Positions 10,601 to 21,403 of a stretch of 64,000 nucleotides of DNA are shown here, piece after piece. The notes under the pieces are model-generated. The model did no database searches and was not told the DNA's origin. It worked only from the letters and a program-made list of their open reading frames with translations. Each line of letters begins with the position of its first letter. Position 1 is the stretch's first letter. The position numbers and the translations under genes are program-made. Source of the stretch: Candidatus Altimarinota bacterium (lineage in GTDB: Bacteria > Patescibacteriota > Gracilibacteria > BD1-5 > UBA6164); contig JAOARJ010000015.1 of the NCBI GenBank assembly GCA_025210615.1, positions 1 to 64,000 on the forward strand, read 5' to 3'.

Positions 10601-13515
10601 GTAAAAAATTACACAATGTTACATTAAAAATTCAAGAATGAACTAATGTAAAAGAAATTAAGAAAAGAGTAATAACAAATACTTCAAATTTAATTAAAGC
10701 AAGAAAACCATGATTAAATGTTTTCACTTATCCAGCTTATGATAGAGAAGTTAATATTGTAAATATAAAAGAAGATTGAGATAAATTTGTAGTTTATTTA
10801 TGAGAATCAAGAGGAGAACATAAATTCTATGCTGTTGATTATGATATTTATGAAGATACTGATTTAAATTGAGGAAAAGCTGATGATATTGATAATAAAT
10901 TAGACAGAAGTTTCTGAACAGGTGAACCTTTAGAAGTAAAATTAAATGATTTAAAAGAACAAACAATAAGAATTTTCTTGTTAAAAGATGATAAAAAAAC
11001 AGTAACTGAAACTTTAGATATAAAAATTATAAAAGATTATATTTTTGAAGTTGATGTTGATGAAGTTGAGTTTACAGGGCTTACTACTCAAGAAGAAGTA
11101 AAAATCGAAAAAATAAAAGATTATGTAAAAACTTTTGAACCTAAATATAGATTAGAAGCATCTAAATTTGTAGAAAAACTTCAAGCATCTTGGTTAGATG
11201 ATAGAGAAAAAACAGAAACTATTCTAGCTTTTGAGCAATATGTAGATAATATCACTGGATTAGATATAACTGAAAAAGATGATATTATTAATATGCTTGA
11301 ATCATTCTTAGTTAATGATGCTGAGGACAATACTGTTAAAAATCTTGCATTTAATGTAGTAAAAAACTTGATTCCTAGTGATATAGACGGTTATTCTAAT
11401 ATCGTGGATAAACTTGAAACTATTAAAAATCAAAAAGATGTAGAAAAAAATAGAGCGATTTGAAGTGAAATTTTGGCTTCTATTAAAGATAATGAAGATT
11501 TAACAGATGAAGATAAATTAACTATAAAGAGTCAATTAAAAGTATTAATTTATAATAATGATATTCCAGAATCTGAAAAACCAAAAGAAGAAGATACTGT
11601 AAAACCTGAAGATACAACTACTTCTGGAGATAAATGAGGATTCATCTGAATTATTATATCAGCTTTTAAATGGATTGTTATAATAGTTTGAATCTTTGTA
11701 TGAATATTCTTAGTTTGAATCATTGCTTTCTGGATTTGGTATAAAGTTGGTAATAAAGATAAAAATGTAAAATTTGCTGATTTTATTATAGAAAAAACAG
11801 GTTCTAAAAGAAATAAAAATAACCAAACTGATGTTTTTGATGATTTAGAAGAAGAATTAGTAGTAGATAAAAAAGAGGATAAAAAACAGGAGAAAAAAAT
11901 AGAGAAGAAAGAAGAAGTAAAACAAGATAAAAAACTAGAGGCTAAACCAGAAATAAAAGAAGAAAAACAAGAACAAGAAGAAAAAACAGAAGATAAATTA
12001 GATACAACAGAAGAGAATAAAGAAGAATCAGCTCCTATGGATAAAGCTGATTGAGAAATGCCTAGTTGGATGAGAGGTGCTGTTGAAAAAGTGGGTTCTT
12101 GAGTTCCTGTAACTGATACTAAAGAGGGTACAGAATTTAATGATGAGGTTCAAGATATTGGATTTAAACCTAAAACAGAAGAAGAAAAGATAGAAGAAAC
12201 TACTGAGCAAAAACAAGAAAATCTTCCATCTTGGTTAGATATAAATACTGATGAAGATACTTCTAAAGCTGAAAATAAAGAAGAAGAAAAATTAGAGGAA
12301 AAAGCGATAGTAGAAGATAAAGAAACAAAAGAAGAAGAAATCAAAGAAGAAAAAATAGAAGCTGAAGAAGCTAAAGCTGAAAAAGAAGCCATTTCAGAAG
12401 TAGAAAAAGAACAAAAAGAAGAAAAGAAAGTAGAAAAAAAAGAAATTAAAGCGGAAGATAAAAAACAAGATGATGATGTAGAAATTCCTAGTTGGTTAAA
12501 ATCTAGTTTATGAGAAGATGAAATCAAAGAGGAAATTAAAGAAGAATTATTAGATACTAAAGTTGACGAAAAAGTTGATAACACAGAAGACAAAAAAGAA
12601 GAAAATGATGATAAAAAAGAAGAAGAAAAAATTCCTAGTTGGTTAGAAAAGAGTAAAGAAGAAAAAGCTCCAGAAAAGAAAAAGCAGGAAGATAATTTAC
12701 CTTCTTGGTTAAAAGCGGATGAAGCAGAAGCTTCTGAATCTGAAAATAAAGAAGATAAAGAATCAGAAGATAAAATAGAAGAAAAAGTTGAAGAAACTTC
12801 AAGTAAGTTAAATAAAGAAGAAGAAAAAAAAGATGAAGAAGAGGTAGATACTAAAAAATCTTATGAAAATGATTCTTCTGAGGAAATTGAAATTCCTAGC
12901 TGGTTAAAGAGCGAAGAAAGAAAAGCAGAAGAAAAAGCAGAAACTGAAGCAAAAAAACAAGCTGAGGAAGCTACAGAGCAATTAGAAAAATCAGAAGAAG
13001 AAAATATTCCTTCTTGGCTAAAGAGTGAAGAAAATGAAGAAGATAAAAAATCATCTGAAGATGATGAAAAGATAGAAGAAATAATAGAAGATGACAATAC
13101 AGAGGATAATAATAAAGAAGAAGAAAAGACGCAGGAAGAATTGCCTTCTTGGTTGAAGTCTGATGAATTTAGTGAAGAAGAAAAAACTTCTGAAACTGAG
13201 ATTAAAGAAGATAAAGTTGAAGAAAAACAAGAAATAAAAGAAGATGAACCTAAAAAAGGAGAAAAGAAGAAAAATACAGTAGCTAAGAAAAAATCCCCAG
13301 CGAAAAAATCTTCTACTACAAAAGCTAAAAAAACTGAAGATAAATCGTCAAAAACAGATAAGAAAGAAACAAAAAAGAAATCTGATACGACAAAAAAATC
13401 TACAGTAAAAAAGACAACTACTAAAAAAACAACAGCCAAGAAAGTTGCTACAAAAAAAGCAACTACAACAAAGAAAACAACTAAGAAAAAAACAACAAAA
13501 AAAGATGAAAAATAG
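7687..13515 (+). CDS. Giant PKD-domain membrane protein with acidic PSWL repeats and H1-like tail
   Basis: 1942 residues in one open frame. A signal or anchor segment lies near residues 20-45. A long ectodomain of Ig-like and PKD-like modules follows, with clear WDF(D/G)DG cores near 565-600 (FEWDFDDGSTRKGDD) and 868-905 (FEWDFDGDGLYEQ). A helical segment precedes one transmembrane stretch near 1316-1352. After it comes about 500 residues rich in Glu and Lys with eight [MIL]PSW[LM] motifs (nt 12060, 12223, 12484, 12631, 12697, 12890, 13005, 13141). The last 85 residues are Lys/Thr/Ala-rich like the tail of histone H1. Ectodomain outside and tail inside is inferred from the single helix. The downstream ATG at 7726 is an alternative start. 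Function unknown. Confidence 0.85.
12060..13155 (+). repeat. Eight PSWL motifs spaced through an acidic coding region
   Basis: The protein motif [MIL]PSW[LM], usually followed by K or D, recurs eight times within a Glu/Lys-rich region. Spacing varies from about 22 to 90 residues, so this is a recurring short motif and not a strict tandem repeat. It could be a docking site for a partner; that is inference. Confidence 0.85.
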
Positions 13516-13526
13516 TAGTGAAAACT

Positions 13527-13567
13527 AAATAAGAGTTTGCGATAAAAAGCAAATTCTTATTTTTTTA
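13527..13567 (+). terminator. Terminator after the PKD protein
   Basis: A 14-bp stem with one G-T pair (AAATAAGAGTTTGC / GCAAATTCTTATTT) followed by TTTTT. Confidence 0.88.
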
Positions 13568-13568
13568 T

Positions 13569-13596
13569 TTGTATTTAGCAAAATAAAAATTATAAT
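13569..13596 (+). promoter_or_regulatory. Promoter of lepB-truB
   Basis: TTGTAT, a 16-nt spacer, then TATAAT, 33 nt before lepB. Confidence 0.65.
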
Positions 13597-13629
13597 ATGT
13601 GCGTTTTGAAATTAATTTATTAAAAAATT

Positions 13630-14400
13630 ATGAATTTTAAAGAAAAATATAAAGAAATGTTTTCTAAAGAAAAAGAAGATAAAGACTTATTAAATAGCCA
13701 AGAACCAGAAAAAAAATTAACAATGAAAGAAGAAGCAATAGATTTTTTAAAAGATTTGGTTGTAATACTTTTTATTGTGATTTTGATTAGAACTTTTATT
13801 ATGGTGCCTTTTCAAATAAGCGGAAGCTCGATGAGTGATAGTTTTTATGATAGAGAATACATTATTGTTGATAAATTTTCTTATCTGAAATTGCCATTCT
13901 TTGGAAGTATGAGTAATCCAACTAGATGAGATGTTGTTGTTTTTAGACCTTGAGTAAGCCAAGACAAAGAATTTTTTATTAAAAGAATTGTCTGAGTACC
14001 TTGAGATACTTTAAAAATAGAAAAATGAGAAGTTTATATTAAAAAATCTTGAAATGAAGAATTTATAAAACTTGATGAAACTTATCTAAACGGCAATAAT
14101 AAAGGATATACTTATGTTTCAGGAGATGCTGAAGAAAAATTATATGTAGTTCCAGAAGATTCTTATTTTGTGATGTGAGATAACAGATGACATTCAACTG
14201 ATTCAAGAGAATGTTTTTATAGTTGTGTAGTTCATAAGACAAATTTTATCAAAAGAGCTGATATTGAAGGGCTTGTTTTAATGGATTTATGATATTTTGA
14301 TTTATGGAAATTTGGATTTAAAAACGAAAATGATCAATCCACATCGCCAAAATTTTTCAATATACCTAGACAACACGAATATCCGGAATTATCTAAGTAG
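13630..14400 (+). CDS. lepB: Signal peptidase I
   Basis: 256 residues. A membrane serine peptidase that removes signal peptides from exported proteins. One transmembrane helix (about 38-58) precedes the catalytic Ser motif ISGSSMSDSF (Ser about 67) and the Lys motif FFIKRIVGVPGD (Lys about 118). The C-terminal conserved box FVMGDNRGHSTDSRE is present. The gene ends 2 nt before truB and likely shares its transcript. The many secreted proteins in this window are its likely clients. Confidence 0.95.
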
Positions 14401-14402
14401 TT

Positions 14403-15296
14403 ATGAAAGCGTTTTATTTTATTGATAAACCTTTGAATTTTACTAGCTTTGATGTTATCAGAAAGCTAAAAAAGATTTTGAATACAAAGAAAATATGACA
14501 TACTTGAACACTTGATCCTCTTGCTACTTGAGGGCTTTTAGTGGCTGTCTGAAAATATACTCGTCTTATTCCATTCTTAGAAAAAGACAGAAAAACGTAT
14601 GAATTTGAAATTAGTTTGGATTGAACAACCGATAGCTTTGATTTATGAGAAGAAATAAATTATTTATCAGAAGAAAAACAAGATTATTATAAAAAAAATC
14701 TAACTTTAGAGCAAATAAAACAAGAAATAAAGAATAATTTTACTGGAAAAATAACTCAAATTCCACCAAAATATAGCGCATTAAAAATCTGATGAAAAAG
14801 AGCTTGTGATTTGCTTAGAGAAGGGAAAAAAGTAGATATAACAATAAAATCAAGAGAGGTAGAAATTTTTGATATAAAAATATCAGATTATAGTTATCCA
14901 AAATTAAAATTAGAAGCAACAGTGAGCGCTTGAACATATATTAGAAGCATTGCAAATGACTTATGAGAAATTTTATGAACAGGAGGTTATATAACTTTTT
15001 TAAGAAGAATAAAAATCGCGAATTTAGATATAAAAAATGCAAATAATTTAGATGAGACTTTAGAAAAATTAGATATAAAAAAATTATTCTGAGAAGAAAA
15101 ATTTATAGAATTAAATAACGAGGAATTATCAGAAATAAAAGCATGAAGATATATAGAAAATAGTTATAAATTAGCTAAAAATAAGGCTTATTTTGTATTA
15201 TTAGATAACGAAATAGTCAGTGTGATAGAAGTTGTAAATAATGAAGAAAATGAAAATGATATGAGCTTATTAAAAGCAAAAATTAATTTATTTTAA
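14403..15296 (+). CDS. truB: tRNA pseudouridine(55) synthase
   Basis: 297 residues. Converts U55 of tRNA to pseudouridine. The catalytic motif GHTGTLDPLATG (Asp about 38) is intact, with several glycines from UGA. KYTRLIPFLEKDRKTYEFEI and later IPPKYSALKIGGKRA follow family order. The ATG sits two bases after the lepB stop, which suggests translational coupling. Confidence 0.95.
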
Positions 15297-15306
15297 TTAA
15301 ATTTTT

Positions 15307-15861
15307 ATGGTGAAAAAAATATTGTTATTTTTAGTTTTCAGTAGTAGTTTATTTTTATGAAAAATAGTTTTTGCTGATGTTGAAATATATTCTTTAATGC
15401 CTAATACAAGCGATGATAAGAAGTTAGAATATATAGAAATTATAAATAATAATAGTGAAAAAATTGACCTATCGTGATATAAATTAGAGGATAAATCTTG
15501 AACTAATTTTGTGATAAAAAATCTAATTCTAGAATCTAAAAAAACTCATAAATTTTATTATAATACTACTAAAATTAGACTTAATAATTCTAAAGAAGTC
15601 GTAAAATTGTATGATGATAAAAATAAATTAATAGATAAAGTAGAATATTCTAGTAGCCAAAAAGATAAAAAAATAATTATAAAAAATCTAGAAAAAAAAG
15701 TCTTTGTAATAAAAAAAATTGAAGAAGATGATAGTATTAATGAGAATAATTTTTTTTGAGGAAATAAGGATGAAAAAGTAATTATTTTTACTTTATTTTT
15801 CTGCCTTTTAATATTTAGTTTAACTTATTTTTTTATTATAAAAAAGCTAGTCAGAGATTAA
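15307..15861 (+). CDS. Lamin-tail-domain (LTD) protein with C-terminal membrane anchor
   Basis: 184 residues. A signal peptide (KKILLFLVFSSSLFLGKIVF) precedes an LTD-like Ig fold, with YIEIINNNSEKIDLSGYKL and then a NNSKEVVKLYDDKNKLIDKV strand pair. A hydrophobic helix (IIFTLFFCLLIFSLTYFFII) near the C terminus likely anchors it. Bacterial LTD domains occur in secreted or surface proteins, often near nucleases or adhesins. Third gene of the lepB-truB run. Its end overlaps the convergent recO-like gene by 15 nt. Confidence 0.75.
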
Positions 15862-15872
15862 ACTAGTTTTTA
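15841..15872. terminator. Hairpin at convergent LTD / recO-like gene ends
   Basis: AAAAAGCTAGT pairs with ACTAGTTTTT with one bulged G, followed by T-rich DNA. Both stop codons lie inside or next to it. Confidence 0.6.
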
Positions 15873-16419
15873 TAATTTGTTCTAATTTTTCTATAATTTT
15901 TGTATCCAATTCTTGTAATAAAAGAATTTTTTCTATATTATTTTGCTCTATAAATTTTAGAATTTTATTAATAATTTCATCATTATTTTGTATTTTTAGA
16001 ATTCATAATTGATGTAATATTTTTAGTTTTGCTAAAATAATTTTGCTATAATTTATATTTTTTAAATTATTAATTTTGTTAATAATATCGTAAAAAATAG
16101 GATTAATAACTCAGGTTTTTAAATTTTGATTTAATAGTCAGATTAGCTCTAAATAGGCTAAAATAAGCTGATAGTTTTTACTAGTATAATTAAATTGATT
16201 GATAATTTTTATATTTTTAATTTTGTGAATATCTTGTTTTTGGTTTACTTCTATTTCACAATTTATGTTGTATCAGATATCTAGATTTTTCTCTTTTGGT
16301 TTAACTTTTTTGTTTACTAAAATTTTTCAATAATCACTAGAAAAAACAAAGTAAAGGTGATTATCTTTACTTTGCTTCTTGATTTCCAATATTATCGCTT
16401 TAGTTTTAAAAAGTGACAT
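15847..16419 (-). CDS. recO: RecO-like DNA repair protein
   Basis: 190 residues, shorter than typical RecO (about 240). The N-terminal OB-fold region (FKTKAIILEIKKQSKDNHLY) and the helical C-terminal part (NYQLILAYLELIGLLNQN, then AKLKILHQLGI) match the RecO layout. The zinc-binding cysteines of some RecO proteins are absent. RecO loads RecA with RecR on SSB-coated DNA. Identification rests on domain pattern, so it is moderate. Confidence 0.6.
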
Positions 16420-16429
16420 AAATTTATTT

Positions 16430-18442
16430 TTATCTGATTATTATTCAATCGTCAGTTATATCAAATTTTAGCTTATAAACGCCATTATTATATACGACAC
16501 TAACTTCTCAAATTTGATTATCGTGGTCTACATAAATATCTTTGATTTTTTCTTTTGCTCATTCAATTTGCCCAATATATTCTAACGATTTTACATCTTG
16601 GTATCTTTTTGAATTTGGTTTAAATATCCAGATTCTGTTGTTAAAGAAGAAATATACATAGCTTAAATCACTTCTAGCAACAATTTTTACTAATTCATCT
16701 TTATTCTCTAATTCATAGTTTTTTGGTAATTTATTCAGTGTTATTGATTGGATTTTATATTCTGGATAAGTGAATAATTTTTCTAAAACTAAGTCTTGTT
16801 TCATCATATAAATTCAACCATCTATATCTATTGAATTTAATTTATTAGCATTTAGTAGTAATGAGTCTTCATCTTTTAAATAAGGGCTTCCTGCGCTATA
16901 TCATCCAGCAACAGGTTTATGTTTAAAGATTTGATTTCTATCTTTATTTAGAAGATAAATATTTCAAGAATAAACTTTTAATAAACTTGATTCTTCCCAT
17001 TTATCATCTCAAATAACATTTAGATAAGAAAATTTATTTTGAGGTGAGAATTTAACAACTGCGCTAGAGTTTGTTAATAAAATGATGTTATTATTATCAA
17101 AATCAGCATCGATAAATTCATTTTCTCAGATATTTTCAAAAGCATATTCTCAAGCTGATTCTCCGTTTATAATAGGTCCTGTGATTGATTTTTTATTAAT
17201 TAAGTATAACTTGTTATCTTTGTTTAGAATTTTGATAGTATTAGTTAAGTCTCAAGTATAAGCGAAATCTTCGATAGGAGCAGAGAAAGTTTCTATTCAG
17301 TTAAATTGTTTTTTTAATAAATTTATTTGGTCTTGCAACTCATCTCTATTTGTTTGGAATAAATCTTTTTCTTTTATTTCTCCGATTAATCATTCTGCTT
17401 TATCTATATTTAAAGAGAAAACTTCTGGATTATTTACGTTTTGTGAGGCTATATTTTTAAATCTTGTTGCTTCGTTTAGTTTTTCCTTATAGATAGCGGT
17501 CATTTTTGTTCCTGAAGTAATTCAGATAACACCAGAAATAATCACATATAATAATATAAAACTTACTATAGTACCTGAAATAAAGATAGCGTTTTTGATA
17601 TTTTTATTGTCAGTGATGCTAATTTTATCCTGAATTATTGCTGTTTTATTTTGTGCTTGTTGAGTAAAATTAGAATTTTTTACTTTATTAAAAATATTTT
17701 TTGAATTTGTTTTTATTGTGTCTAGAATTTTATTGAAATCTATATTACCAACTTTTAAAGATGATTCTTTTTCAGGTGTATTATTAGTTTTTTTATCTTC
17801 TTTTATAGCTTCTTCTTCAGCCTTTTTTTCAAAATTTATACTAATGATATCAAGATTATCAATAGGAGTTTCTTCTTTAAATATAATATCTAAATTTTTA
17901 TTTATATCTTTAGCTTCTTCTACATTAGAAACTGCGTTTAAAACATCAGTTTTTGTTGTATAATCAAATAATCTTGAAGAGCAGACGATAATGTTATCTC
18001 CTCATGATAATTCTCAGCTAGAAATATAAGAGAATGTTTCGGATTGTTTGTCAGTATAACTTACTTCAGTAACTTCTTCGTTTTGTATTAAATAACAAGA
18101 AGCTTCTCAAATTTTTGAAAAATGAAAATTATATCAGTCTTCAATAGCGATTAAAACATTTAAATTATCTAAATTAGTTCATTCTTGTTTTATGTTGTTT
18201 AAAAACAAATTTGTATTGTCTAATACATTTGATAAACTATTATAAGCATCAGAAAAAGTTGCAAAATGTTCAACAATATTATCAACAATTTTATTTAAAA
18301 TCAAAGTAGCTCAAACAGTTTTTGAGTTACTTATAACGATATAACAATTTAGTTTTGGAGCTATTTCTATTACTTTAGAAACAACGTGATTTCCAGCATT
18401 TTCGTTTTGTATTGAGATTATATCTTGGCTAGACATTTTCAT
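16430..18442 (-). CDS. Membrane protein with degenerate PP2C-like domain and propeller-like C-terminal domain
   Basis: 670 residues. The first 210 follow the order of a PP2C phosphatase fold: HFSKIGEASCYLI in the GDSR position, GELSGGDNIIVCSSRLFD in the gD-(x)-SDG position, and PIDNLDIISI near the end. The catalytic Asp positions read Glu, Ser-Arg and Asn-Leu-Asp, so it may be inactive. A charged linker, one transmembrane helix (about 304-326) and a 320-residue beta-rich region with repeated Trp/Tyr blades follow. It ends 10 nt from the recO-like gene. The STAS protein next door suggests a signalling link; that is inference. Confidence 0.55.
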
Positions 18443-18507
18443 AAATTATTAAATTCTATTTTATTATGAAACTTATACTAATCATTTTGGCTATTTTGTC
18501 AAAAAAT

Positions 18508-18906
18508 TTATACATAAATAATTTCTATTTCGCGCTTATAATCATCTTCTAATTTATTTAAAAAGATTTTTATATTAGGGGAATAATATTTTTCAAGTAT
18601 TTCTGGCCATTCTATAAGGCAAATATTATTTGGATTATCCAAAATTTCTTCTCATCAAATATTTATAAATTCATCAAAATTATTTAGTCTATATAAATCA
18701 AAATGATAAATATTATCGTATTTTTGATAGTAAGTATAAGTTGGACTGGTTACATCTTTATCAGCTCAAAAATGGTTTTTTATTATGTTTTTTGTTAAAG
18801 TTGTTTTACCCGAAGCTAAATCTCAGTATAAAAAAACAATTGTTCAAGGGGATAATTTTAGCTTTATAGAGCTAAGTTCTTCTAATTTGTATATTTTTTT
18901 CGTCAT
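18508..18906 (-). CDS. tsaE: tRNA threonylcarbamoyladenosine biosynthesis ATPase TsaE
   Basis: 132 residues, normal size. TsaE is the ATPase that works with TsaB and TsaD to make t6A37 in ANN-reading tRNAs. Visible: the P-loop VFLYGDLASGKTTLTKNI (first Gly from UGA), the TSPTYTYYQKY motif, HFDLYRL and CLIEWPEIL. The start follows AAATTTTT-type AT-rich DNA and has no Shine-Dalgarno. It is upstream of, and probably co-transcribed with, the PP2C-like gene. Confidence 0.95.
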
Positions 18907-18911
18907 AAAAA

Positions 18912-18940
18912 TTGCAATTATTTAAAATATAGTGTATAAT
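18912..18940 (+). promoter_or_regulatory. Promoter of the STAS gene
   Basis: TTGCAA, a 17-nt spacer, then TATAAT, a near-consensus promoter. The sequence around the -10 (AAAATATAGTGTATAAT) resembles that of the next gene's promoter at 19393. Confidence 0.75.
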
Positions 18941-18971
18941 CTACTCAGAATTTATATATTAACAAGTTTTT

Positions 18972-19322
18972 ATGGAAACTTTAATGGAAATAAAAAAATC
19001 AGAAATTGATGGAATTCAAATCTTTGAATTCAACGGAGAATTAGATGAAACAAACGCTGATTCAACTTTTAATTCTATTTATAAAGAAATAGGAGATTTC
19101 TCTGATAAAAAAATTATATTTAATATGAGTGGATTAAAATACCTTAATTCAAAATCAATTTGATATATCGCTGATATTTTCTCAAATATTGAAGATAATG
19201 ATGGTGATATGGCTATTTCAAATTGTGATGAAGGTGTAAAAGATGTTCTAGAATTGGTAGGTATTACTACGATTGTTAAAACTTTTGATACATTAGATGA
19301 AGCTATTGAATCTATGGATTAG
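18972..19322 (+). CDS. STAS-domain protein, anti-sigma-antagonist-like
   Basis: 116 residues, the size of a stand-alone STAS protein such as SpoIIAA or RsbV. It begins with beta strands (IQIFEFNGELDETNADS) and has KIIFNMSGLKYLNSKSIGY, where the usual phosphoserine loop DS(S/T)GLG reads NSKSIG. It then continues to a C-terminal helix. Such proteins are switched by serine phosphorylation and release a sigma factor or other partner. No kinase (RsbW-type) gene is in the window. Monocistronic, with its own promoter and terminator. Confidence 0.85.
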
Positions 19323-19341
19323 ACAATAAATAAAGATTATT

Positions 19342-19372
19342 AAAAGCTCTAGTTTTGTGCTAGAGTTTTTTG
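19342..19372 (+). terminator. Terminator of the STAS gene
   Basis: CTCTAG / CTAGAG stem with A-rich and T-rich extensions, then TTTTTT. Confidence 0.8.
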
Positions 19373-19392
19373 TTTGAGAAAATATCCGAAAT

Positions 19393-19421
19393 TTGTATTT
19401 TTTTATAAAATAGTGTAGAAT
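19393..19421 (+). promoter_or_regulatory. Promoter of hypothetical gene 19457
   Basis: TTGTAT, a 17-nt spacer, then TAGAAT. It shares AAAATA-GTGTA around the -10 with the STAS promoter, which hints at common control. Confidence 0.55.
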
Positions 19422-19456
19422 AGTATTGATATATTTTATTTTTTTATATTAAAAAA

Positions 19457-19984
19457 ATGGTAAATGTTAGAGAAGATTCAGATGATTGAGTTGGATTACA
19501 TATTAAAGTAGCAGTATCAGAAGGAGCTGGTGTTTTAAGAGAGGATTTTTCTTGAAGATTTGCAAGTGCTTTAGAAGAAGATTTTGAACCAGAATATACT
19601 GTAATTAGTTCAGATGCAGAACCATCAGGAGAATATGATATAACAGTAGGTCAAATATTATCTTGTGATTATGTTGTTGAAGAAGAAGATGTTACTGAAA
19701 ATTTAAAAGATAGAATTAATATTGAAGAAATTAATGATTGAAGTCTTATTTCTTGAATTTATTTTTCTATAATGAATTGAAGTTTAGAAAATTGAATGCA
19801 TACTGAAGATGAATTTATCGACAGAGTAATATGTGATTGAATGGATACTAAATCAGAAGAAGAATTTGATTTTTACAGAAAAATTTATAGAAACACTCTA
19901 CATAATATGGCTTCTAAATGATATATTATTTTTGATAGTCAAGGAAAATTATATTTCAATTTTAAGTTTTGAAATAATAATTAA
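19457..19984 (+). CDS. Acidic hypothetical protein
   Basis: 175 residues, unrecognised. The first half is acidic and beta-rich (GVGLHIKVAVSEGAGVLRED). The second half is predicted helical with a conserved-looking end (GYIIFDSQGKLYFNFKFG). There is no signal peptide or membrane helix. UGA-Gly codons occur throughout, supporting a native coding gene. Own promoter and terminator. Proximity to the STAS gene and promoter similarity are the only functional hints. Confidence 0.65.
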
Positions 19985-19985
19985 A

Positions 19986-20016
19986 AGCTCTAATTTAATA
20001 TTAGAGTTTTTATTTT
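19986..20016. terminator. Bidirectional terminator 19984/20010
   Basis: CTCTAAT / ATTAGAG stem with A-rich left and T-rich right arms, between convergent genes. Confidence 0.8.
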
Positions 20017-20276
20017 TCCTTTATTAAAATAATTTTATTTTGGCTAATCTTTCAAGAAGTTATTTCTATATTAGATTTATTTATTTTTAATGTTTTTGAT
20101 AAAAATTTAATAATTTCCTTGTTTACTAATCATTTTTCAGGGACTCATTTTATCCTGAATTTAAGCGTTCAATTTTCAAGTACTCAAAAAAATTCATTTT
20201 TAGGTGATTTTGGCGTAATTTTTAATTTTAAATACGCTTTTTTATTTTCAAACTTTACATATTCTCGTAAATCCAT
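20010..20276 (-). CDS. YggU/DUF167 family protein (UPF0235)
   Basis: 88 residues. The family pattern is clear: LKLKITPKSPKNEFFGVLEN, then LKFRIKGVPEKGLVNKEIIK (alanine is common where this protein has Leu after the Gly), ending ITSGKISQNKII. UGA supplies the conserved glycines. Biochemical role unknown in bacteria. Short gene, convergent with 19457. Confidence 0.85.
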
Positions 20277-20312
20277 ACAATAGTAAAAATAAATATTAAT
20301 TATATATATAAT

Positions 20313-21386
20313 ATGAAAATTTGAATTGATGCAAGAAAAATTTCTAATTTTTCTGATAAATCTAACTTTATAAAATTTCTGATAAATTTTTTAAATAAAA
20401 AAGACACAAAAAATAATTATATAATTTATTCTAATAGCTTATTTAAAGCGGATAATTTAAATAAAAACTTTGAAATAAAAAAAGTAAAAAGTGATTTTTC
20501 TGGATTATGACAAATAAAATTTTGAAATCTATTAAAAGCTGATAAATTAGATTTAGTGTTATTTTTTGACTATGATAAGCCACTTTTTTATAATAAAAAA
20601 TATTTAGCTTTTCCTTGGTGACTAGAAGATTTATTTTTTCCATGAGATAATTTTAAATCAACTTTTAGTAAAACAAAATATAATTTACTTACTCAAATTT
20701 ATCTTGATAGAGCTGAAAAAGTTTTTGTTTTTAATAACGAAATGAAACAAGATTTAAACGATAAATTAAATTTAAAAGAAGATAAAATAATAGTTTTTAA
20801 TCCGCCATTATTTAAGTATGCAAATAAGTCATTAGATATTAATACAAAGCTAAAACATTGAATAGCGAATGATTATTTTTTGACTAATTGAGATTGAGCA
20901 ACGAATAATAATTTAGAAAGAATTATAAAAGTTATTTGAGAAATAAATAATAGTAAATCTAAACAAAATATTGATTTAATAATTTCTTGAAATAAGGCTA
21001 GTAGTAACATAGAACTTAGAGATTTTGTGGTTAGAAATAATTTACAAAACTGTATTCATTTTGTTTGAGATATAAATCCAAACGAGGAAGAAAGTTATTA
21101 TAAAAAATCGATTTGATATATTTATAGCAGTATTTATGATTTATATCCTTTTTCGCTTAGTAAAGCGATAAACTATAATACTTTTATTCTTGCAAGTGAC
21201 AATGATGTTGTGAAAAATATTTTTTGAAATAGGATAAATTATTTTAATAGTTTGTCAGATTTAGAGATGAAAAATATCTTATTAAAGCAGATAAAAACAC
21301 CAAAACAAGCTGATTATAAATGAATTTATGAAGATAATTATAAAAAATTTGAAGAAGATATAGTGAGGTTAATAAAAAATTTTTAA
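20313..21386 (+). CDS. GT-B glycosyltransferase, family 4-like
   Basis: 357 residues. The start GIDARKISNFSDKSNFIKFL resembles the donor-proximal start of GT4 enzymes. The middle has LDRAEKVFVFNNEMKQDL, a linker typical of the two Rossmann domains. The second domain contains YFLTNGDGATNNNLERIIK, IHFVGDINPNEEESYYKKS and IYDLYPFSLSKAI, which corresponds to the EGFGLPxLEA box but lacks the usual Glu pair. Probably transfers a sugar from a nucleotide sugar to a surface glycan. The HD gene starts 18 nt downstream. Confidence 0.75.
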
Positions 21387-21403
21387 TATTTAAATATAAA
21401 AAA

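Noticed and set aside
12028-13439. Long antisense frames rich in Ser and Phe opposite the acidic tail
   Set aside because: Complement of Glu/Lys codons gives Ser/Phe-like frames; no start context or homology.
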